From NCBI GenBank assembly GCA_050330055.1, contig JBHJOF010000294.1, positions 1 to 36,303 of the forward strand: a stretch of 36,303 bases of DNA. The letters run 5' to 3'. The notes below the pieces were generated by a model, which was not told the origin of the DNA, did no database searches, and saw nothing but the letters and a program-made list of their open reading frames with translations. The translations under genes and the position numbers were made by a program. Positions 31,284-36,303 of the stretch are shown here, in pieces (position 1 is the first letter of the stretch; each line of letters starts with the position of its first letter). The DNA comes from JBHJOF01 sp050330055 (lineage in GTDB: Bacteria; Pseudomonadota; Alphaproteobacteria; Kiloniellales; JAKSDN01).

Positions 31284-31847
31284 CTACCAGCGCCGCACGC
31301 GGCCGATGTCGACGTGGATGAAGCCGCTCTTCTGGTAGTAGCCGACGCCGCCCTGCTGCAACTTCCAGGCCGCGTCGCGCAGGTCGCTCAGCTTGCGCCC
31401 GGGCAGGTTGATGTCGATCGCCATGCCGCGCATGTGCAGGCTCTTCTTGGCCACGCCGCCGCTGGCCGTCGCCAGCTTGGCATTGGTCTTGGGCGAGCGG
31501 TAGCCGGAGATCACCTCGAAGGGCTTGTCGCTGCCCATCACGCCGTGCAGCTTGTTCAGCAGGTCGAGCAGGCCCGGCTCCATCGGATGCACCTCGTCGG
31601 TCCGCCAGTCGCGCAGCACCAGGTCGATCTCCGCCAGCGAATCGGGGATGTAGTCGCCGGCCGCCCAATAGACGCGGTTCAGCCGCTCGCCGGTATGGAT
31701 GTTGTGCAAGGCGATGGCCCGCTCCTGGCTCCTGGCCGCCCGGGCCCGGGCCAGCGGACAGAGCGTCAAGGCCATGGCGCCGCCGACCAGCAAGAGGCGC
31801 CGCCGGGAAACAAGATCAGGCTTCGCATTGCGACTCATCAGGTACAC
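31284..31847 (-). CDS. mepK: DUF882 (YcbK/MepK-type) murein endopeptidase, Tat-exported
   Basis: The 187-residue protein has a twin-arginine signal (SRRRLLLVGGAMALTLCP), so it is exported folded. The catalytic plan of M15-like DUF882 enzymes is present: VISGYRSPKTNAKL, then SLHMRGMAIDI (zinc His and Asp) and the final FIHVDIG (zinc His). E. coli MepK cleaves 3-3 crosslinks made by LD-transpeptidases. Here the gene follows a YcbB-type LD-transpeptidase on the same strand, the same order as ycbB-ycbK in E. coli. ATG at 31838 is an alternative start. Confidence 0.85.
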   Translation of the reverse strand: MYLMSRNAKPDLVSRRRLLLVGGAMALTLCPLARARAARSQERAIALHNIHTGERLNRVYWAAGDYIPDSLAEIDLVLRDWRTDEVHPMEPGLLDLLNKLHGVMGSDKPFEVISGYRSPKTNAKLATASGGVAKKSLHMRGMAIDINLPGRKLSDLRDAAWKLQQGGVGYYQKSGFIHVDIGRVRRW

Positions 31848-32056
31848 CCCTTCACGATCCGTCCTGCTTCAAACCGCGCCCGTCGCGGTCCCCCCGCACA
31901 GGCACGTCCGTGATCCGACGCGTAGGCCGGAGACGGGACGCGGGGCAACCTCGAAGCGGCCTCGAAGACCGGCCTAAAGTGCCCGAGTCCCGATAAAGGA
32001 AAGCTTAACGAAGTCAACGTCCGGCGCAAGCGCGGGTTCCGCGGCCGGCCGTGAGA

Positions 32057-33769
32057 TTATTGTGCCAGGCTGCGCCCGAGGCTGCTGCGCGAGAGCTGCA
32101 GGGCATCGGCCAGCCGCTTGTCGCGGCCGTAGATATCGTCGCGGAAGTGCACGCTGCCGTCCTTGTTCACCCAGGCGGTCAGGTAGGTGATATGGACCGG
32201 CATCGGCTGCTTCAGCGTCACCACCTGCCGCTTGCCGCTGGCAATCACGGCCTCGATCCGCTCCGGCGACCACGCGGGATCATTGCGCAGCAGCAGCTCG
32301 GCCAGCTCCAGCGGATACTGCACCCGGATGCAGCCGTGACTGAAGCTGCGCACCGTGCGCTGGAACAGCGCGCGCGACGGCGTGTCGTGCAGATAGACGT
32401 TGAAGCGGTTGGGAAACATGAACTTGACGCGGCCCAGCGCGTTGCCCTCGCCCGGGTCCTGGCGCAGCTTGTAGGGGAAGCTGCCGGCGGAGACGGCGGC
32501 CCAGTTGATCGCCGTCGGATCGAGCTCGCTGGCGGCGCCGTCCCAGCCGCTGAACACGCGCATGTTCTGCTGCGCCAGGTAGCTCACGTCCTGCTTGATC
32601 TTGGGCAAGAGCTCCTTGCGCGCGATGCTGGGCGGCACGTTCCAATAGGGATTGAGCTCGAGATAGGTCATCTCGCCGCTGAACACCGGCGTGCGGTGAT
32701 AGCTGGTGCCGACCACGACGCGGCTGTCGAAAATGGTGCGCTCGCCGTCGACTACTTTGAGCTCGAAGTCGGCCAAGTTGACGAAGATGTAGGAGCCCCC
32801 GTTGTCCCTTGGGCGGTCGCCGGCCATCCAGCGGCGGCGCTCCATGTTCAGCAGCATCTGCTCGATACGCGCCTCGACGGGGACGTTCAGCGCGGCCAGG
32901 GTCTTCTTGCCGACGGCCCCGTCCTGCTCCAGCCCGTGCCGGAACTGGAAGCGCTTTACCGCTTCCACCAGAGAATCGTCGTAGAACAGTGTCAGTTCGG
33001 CGGAGACGCTCGTCGGGGCGAGATCGCCGATCTGGATCAGCCGTTCGCGCAGCAGCGGCACCCGCGGGTCGCTCATGCTCGGCTTCAAGGTCTCGCCCTG
33101 CGGCAACGGCCGCCAGCCACCCTGGCGCGCCAGCGCGCGATAGGCCGAGAGCGCGTTCTTGAGGCGCAGGTACTCGCGGCTGTCGGGCGCCAGATCCGCC
33201 AGATAGCCGGCAATGTCCTCGGCCACCGTGGCCTCGGCCAGCAGCCCGAGTGGATCGATGCTGCGCGGATAGATGAAAAGCTCGCGATCCACTTCGCCCG
33301 GCTTGACCCGGCCCGAATGCAGGTCCCTGCCGTAACGCAGCAGCATGCGGCTCAAGAGATAGTCGAGCTGCCCCCGACCCTCGCCGCCGCTCGCCTGGCG
33401 CAGCGCCTGGATTCTGCCGACGCCGTAGTCGCTCGGCTCGAGCCCGTTGTCCCAGGCGTTCTGCAGCACGGTGGCCAGCGCCCGACCCTGCCCGGTCAAG
33501 CCGTCGGCGGCAAGCCAGGCCGGCGCGTAGCCGCGCTCCAGGTAGAACGTCTGAAGGGCCAGGAACTCTGCATGCTCCGCGGCGCCGCGCGGCCGGTCCG
33601 ACTCCTCGGCGAGCCGCGCTTCGATCGCCACCGCAACGCCATCGGTCAGCCCGTTCGCCCAAGCGGACCCTGAGGCCGCCTTGCCAAGGCCACCGAAGCC
33701 CGCCAGCAGTACGCTGACCACTAGAAGTACCGCAGGGGCCGTCGCGTCGTGTTTCGTCCTGCCCAGCAT
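32057..33769 (-). CDS. L,D-transpeptidase, YcbB/LdtD type
   Basis: The 570-residue protein (ATG 33769) starts with a hydrophobic signal (APAVLLVVSVLLAGFGGLG). A scaffold region is followed by a peptidoglycan-binding domain (LVEAVKRFQFRHGLEQDGAVGKKTLAALNVP) and a YkuD catalytic domain with the signature SHGCIRVQYP, whose cysteine forms the acyl-enzyme. It makes 3-3 (mDAP-mDAP) crosslinks in the periplasm. The length is close to that of E. coli YcbB. The frame is open further upstream (to 34411) but that part lies opposite hutH and is not coding. Divergent from hutH. Confidence 0.93.
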   Translation of the reverse strand: MLGRTKHDATAPAVLLVVSVLLAGFGGLGKAASGSAWANGLTDGVAVAIEARLAEESDRPRGAAEHAEFLALQTFYLERGYAPAWLAADGLTGQGRALATVLQNAWDNGLEPSDYGVGRIQALRQASGGEGRGQLDYLLSRMLLRYGRDLHSGRVKPGEVDRELFIYPRSIDPLGLLAEATVAEDIAGYLADLAPDSREYLRLKNALSAYRALARQGGWRPLPQGETLKPSMSDPRVPLLRERLIQIGDLAPTSVSAELTLFYDDSLVEAVKRFQFRHGLEQDGAVGKKTLAALNVPVEARIEQMLLNMERRRWMAGDRPRDNGGSYIFVNLADFELKVVDGERTIFDSRVVVGTSYHRTPVFSGEMTYLELNPYWNVPPSIARKELLPKIKQDVSYLAQQNMRVFSGWDGAASELDPTAINWAAVSAGSFPYKLRQDPGEGNALGRVKFMFPNRFNVYLHDTPSRALFQRTVRSFSHGCIRVQYPLELAELLLRNDPAWSPERIEAVIASGKRQVVTLKQPMPVHITYLTAWVNKDGSVHFRDDIYGRDKRLADALQLSRSSLGRSLAQ

Positions 33770-33904
33770 CCTGGTCCCAACCCGCTTGATCGGTTTCGCC
33801 CAAATCGTTGCCGCTCTTAGCACATATGCAAGGGAGCGCGTCAGGCAAGCGGCAGCGGACGCCTTGACCGGGCCGCCCACTGCGCTAATGATCGGCGCCC
33901 AAAG

Positions 33905-33916
33905 TTGTATAGACAA
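33905..33916. promoter_or_regulatory. Candidate HutC operator upstream of hutH
   Basis: TTGTATAGACAA is an almost perfect palindrome matching the HutC/GntR-type core TTGTATATACAA at 11 of 12 positions. It ends 15 bases before the hutH ATG, so a bound repressor would block transcription. HutC itself is not in the window. Confidence 0.55.
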
Positions 33917-33931
33917 GCTAGCGAGAGCGCC

Positions 33932-35500
33932 ATGAGCCCAGCCCAGCCGGCCGACCAGCCGCCCCTCCTGCTCAAGCCCGGCCTGCTGACGCTGGCGGAG
34001 CTGCACGCCTTCTGGCGCCAGCCGCGACCGGTCGCGCTCGACCCGGCGGCCTGGCCGCAGGTCGAGGCCGCCGCCGAGGCAGTCGCCGAAGTGGTGCGGA
34101 GCAAGCGCACGGTCTATGGCGTCACCACCGGCTTCGGCAGCCTGGCCAAGAAGCGCATTCCGGCCGAGCAGGTCACCGAACTGCAGCGCCGCCTGGTGCG
34201 CTCGCACTGCGCCGGCGTCGGCGAACCGCTGCCGCCGGCGGTGGTGCGCCTGACCCTGCTGCTCAAGATCAACGCCCTGGCGCGCGGCCATTCCGGCGTG
34301 CGCCGGCCGGTGCTCGAGATGCTGCTGACGCTCCTGAATGGGGATGCCTGCCCGGTCATGCCGGCCCAGGGCTCGGTCGGCGCTTCGGGCGACCTGGCGC
34401 CGCTGGCGCACCTCTCGGCCGTGCTGATCGGCGAGGGCGAGGTCGAGCTGGCAGGCGAGCGCCTGCCGGGTGCCGCGGCGCTGGAACGCCTCGGCCTGGC
34501 GCCAATCGAGCTGGCCGCCAAGGAGGGGCTAGCGCTGCTGAACGGCACGCAAGTCTCGACCGCGCTGGCGCTGCACGGCCTCTTCGCCGGACTCGACGTC
34601 TTCGCCGCCGCGATGGTGGCCGGCGCACTCAGCGTCGATGCGGTGCTCGGCAGCGACGTGCCCTTCGACCCGCGGATCAGCGCACTGCGCGGCCAGCCGG
34701 GACAGATCCGCGTCGCCCAGGCCATGCGCGCGCTGCTGCACGGCAGCGCGATCCGCGCCTCGCACCTGGACTGCGACCGGGTGCAGGACCCCTACTCGCT
34801 GCGCTGCCAGCCGCAGGTCATGGGCGCGGCACTCGACGTGCTCGAGTCCGCCGCCGCCATGCTGGCACGCGAGGCCAACGCCGTGTCAGACAACCCGCTG
34901 GTCTTCGCCGACGCCGGCGAGATTCTGTCCGGCGGCAACTTCCACGCCGAGCCGGTCGCCTTCGCCGCCGACATGATGGCGACCGCACTGTCCGAAGTGG
35001 GCGCCCTGTCGGAACGCCGCATCGCGCTCCTGACCGACGCCACCATGTCGAGCCTACCGGCCTTCCTGGTGGCCGAGCCCGGACTCAACTCGGGCTTCAT
35101 GATCGCACACGTCACGGCTGCAGCGCTGGCCAGCGAGAACAAGAGCCTGGCGCATCCCGCATGTGTTGACAGCCTGCCAACTTCGGCCAATCAGGAAGAC
35201 CACGTCAGCATGGCAACCTACGCTGCCCGACGCGTGCAGCCGATCGCCGCCAACAGCGGCCGTATCGTCGCCATCGAGCTGCTCGCCGCAGCGCAGGGAA
35301 TCGAGTTCCGCGCGCCGCTCGCCACCAGCGCCGCTCTATCCAGGGCCATGGCAGCAGTCCGCAATATTGCGCCCACGGTCGAGCAGGATCGGGCACTGGC
35401 CGGCGACATCGAACGCTTATATGTTCTCATACAAGCTGGCGAATTCCAGTCCCTGGCCTGGCCTGCCAGCGGCATCCCATTGGTTGAACGGCCGGCGTGA
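33932..35500 (+). CDS. hutH: Histidine ammonia-lyase
   Basis: HutH removes ammonia from histidine to give urocanate, the substrate of HutU at the left edge. The 522-residue length matches the family. The MIO cofactor forms from Ala-Ser-Gly at 151-153 in GSVGASGDLAPLAHL. Tyr62 in VYGVTTGFG, NGTQVSTALAL and the SxNQEDHVS block are further active-site signatures. ATG 33932 is preferred over a TTG at 33905, which would overlap the operator. It stands alone, with no other hut genes next to it. Confidence 0.97.
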   Translation: MSPAQPADQPPLLLKPGLLTLAELHAFWRQPRPVALDPAAWPQVEAAAEAVAEVVRSKRTVYGVTTGFGSLAKKRIPAEQVTELQRRLVRSHCAGVGEPLPPAVVRLTLLLKINALARGHSGVRRPVLEMLLTLLNGDACPVMPAQGSVGASGDLAPLAHLSAVLIGEGEVELAGERLPGAAALERLGLAPIELAAKEGLALLNGTQVSTALALHGLFAGLDVFAAAMVAGALSVDAVLGSDVPFDPRISALRGQPGQIRVAQAMRALLHGSAIRASHLDCDRVQDPYSLRCQPQVMGAALDVLESAAAMLAREANAVSDNPLVFADAGEILSGGNFHAEPVAFAADMMATALSEVGALSERRIALLTDATMSSLPAFLVAEPGLNSGFMIAHVTAAALASENKSLAHPACVDSLPTSANQEDHVSMATYAARRVQPIAANSGRIVAIELLAAAQGIEFRAPLATSAALSRAMAAVRNIAPTVEQDRALAGDIERLYVLIQAGEFQSLAWPASGIPLVERPA

Positions 35501-35658
35501 ATGGAGTCGATCCGGCGCCGCTTCGCCGGTCCGTACGCCACGAAAAGCGATTAATACAGTGCGCCAGGCTTCTATAGTTCGAAGAGATTAGAACACAGTT
35601 GCGAAAGACGCCGGTTTCGGGATAGCTTGTCCCAGTCACCAATTTAGAGGGGGAACAG

Positions 35659-36102
35659 GTGTTGAACGTTGCGCCGGTTCCAGAAGCGCACCAAGTAGGG
35701 CTCGACGAGCAAATCATTCATCTCCTGCGCCGTGCCCACCAACGTGCCTCGGCCATGTTCGTGTCCGAAACCGGAGACGAGCAGGTTACGCCTGCACAGT
35801 TCTTTGCCTTGTCGCGTCTGGCCGAGTTCGGTCCTTTGTCGCAGAACCGACTGGGTCGGCTCGCGGCGATGGACCCGGCGACGATCCAGGGCGTCATTCG
35901 ACGCCTCGCCGAGCGCGGCATGATCGAGCGCACCAGCGATCCGACCGACCGCCGCCGCATGGTGGTGCGCCTCACGCCGAAAGGCGAGGCTCTGCTCGGT
36001 CGCTTGAAGTGGGCCGCATCGAGCGTGAATGCAGCCGTGCTCCGCCCGCTGTCGCAGGCCGAGCGCGAACAATTCATTTCGCTCTTAAAGCGTTTGGTCT
36101 AG
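35659..36102 (+). CDS. MarR-family transcriptional regulator
   Basis: The 147-residue regulator has a winged helix-turn-helix: TPAQFFALSRLAEFGPLSQNRLGRLAAMDPATIQGVIRRL, then the wing MIERTSDPTDRRRMVVRLT. The start is GTG 35659 with AGAGGGGG upstream. The signal it senses and its targets are unknown. It follows hutH by 158 bp with AT-rich sequence, so it likely has its own promoter. Confidence 0.92.
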   Translation: MLNVAPVPEAHQVGLDEQIIHLLRRAHQRASAMFVSETGDEQVTPAQFFALSRLAEFGPLSQNRLGRLAAMDPATIQGVIRRLAERGMIERTSDPTDRRRMVVRLTPKGEALLGRLKWAASSVNAAVLRPLSQAEREQFISLLKRLV

Positions 36103-36140
36103 CGAAGTTCGGGGCCGGCGAACTCACGAAGGGGTACCCC

Positions 36141-36264
36141 ATTGTCATGCCCGGACTTGATCCGGGCATCCAGAGTTTGTCGGAACTACTTCCTGGATTG
36201 CCGGGCCTCCGCCGCGCCGCAGGGGCTTCGGCCCCGCAGGCGGGTCAAGCCCGGCAATGACAAT
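36141..36264. repeat. Intergenic palindrome, ATTGTCATGCCCGG type
   Basis: ATTGTCATGCCCGG at the left end is matched by CCGGCAATGACAAT at the right, inverted and nearly perfect. CCGGACTTGATCCGG and a GGGCTTCGGCCC hairpin lie within. It follows the MarR gene. A decayed copy of the right end is at 1186-1251. Confidence 0.7.
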
Positions 36265-36303
36265 GAAGGTTGCAGGCCGCGATCTATGCGCCGACGCGCC
36301 AGG

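Noticed and set aside
32051..33673. Plus-strand open frame opposite the LD-transpeptidase
   Set aside because: No recognisable domain; the minus strand contains the SHGCIR active site and a signal peptide.

Overview
The window is GC-rich chromosomal DNA, most likely from an alphaproteobacterium near the Rhodospirillales. The reasons are the four-gene sarcosine oxidase operon (soxBDAG), a promoter matching the alphaproteobacterial general-stress sigma factor EcfG, a DUF3008 gene, YcgN, and many intergenic palindromes of the kinds scattered through alphaproteobacterial genomes. No tRNA, rRNA, transposase, integrase, CRISPR array or phage gene was seen. Codon and base use look uniform, so this reads as stable chromosome rather than an island.

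Layout. 1-4 kb: the 3' end of urocanase (hutU), an AAA+ ATPase with an N-terminal GspE-like module, and a small secreted protein. 4-11.5 kb (minus strand): soxB-soxD-soxA-soxG followed by formate-tetrahydrofolate ligase. 11.5-15.6 kb (plus strand): a complete polar amino acid ABC importer, divergent from soxB. 15.7-24.3 kb: a mixed set, namely a ParB-like protein, an AraC regulator, a HAD hydrolase, an SDR, a secreted cysteine-peptidase-like protein, a GcvA-like LysR regulator, a VOC protein, and an overlapping pair of glutamine amidotransferase and ferredoxin-like protein. 24.3-26.6 kb: a stress-promoter unit (DUF3008 plus a Cas2/SinR-like protein), a SAM-binding protein and YcgN. 26.7-30.9 kb: an MttB-family methyltransferase divergent from a GbdR-like GlxA/AraC regulator, then a CBS-domain histidine kinase. 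31.3-36 kb: an LD-transpeptidase/DUF882 endopeptidase pair, histidine ammonia-lyase (hutH) and a MarR regulator.

How the genes fit together. The strongest theme is N-methyl and one-carbon metabolism. The importer probably brings in an amino-acid-like ligand. SoxBDAG would oxidatively demethylate an N-methyl amino acid onto tetrahydrofolate, Fhs sits in the same folate pool, and the MttB homologue with its GbdR-like regulator suggests betaine or methylamine use nearby. The sox and importer operons diverge from a 354-bp region that holds five 10-11 bp repeats in helical phase plus a 9-bp-arm palindrome. This shared control region is the best candidate for an undescribed regulatory system. Histidine use (hutU and hutH at opposite ends) and peptidoglycan 3-3 crosslink remodelling are secondary themes.

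The intergenic space is rich in structured repeats: two copies of a 132-133 bp MITE-like element, six long palindromes sharing a related architecture, a 4 x 22 bp tandem array inside another palindrome, and a perfect 78-bp-arm inverted repeat.
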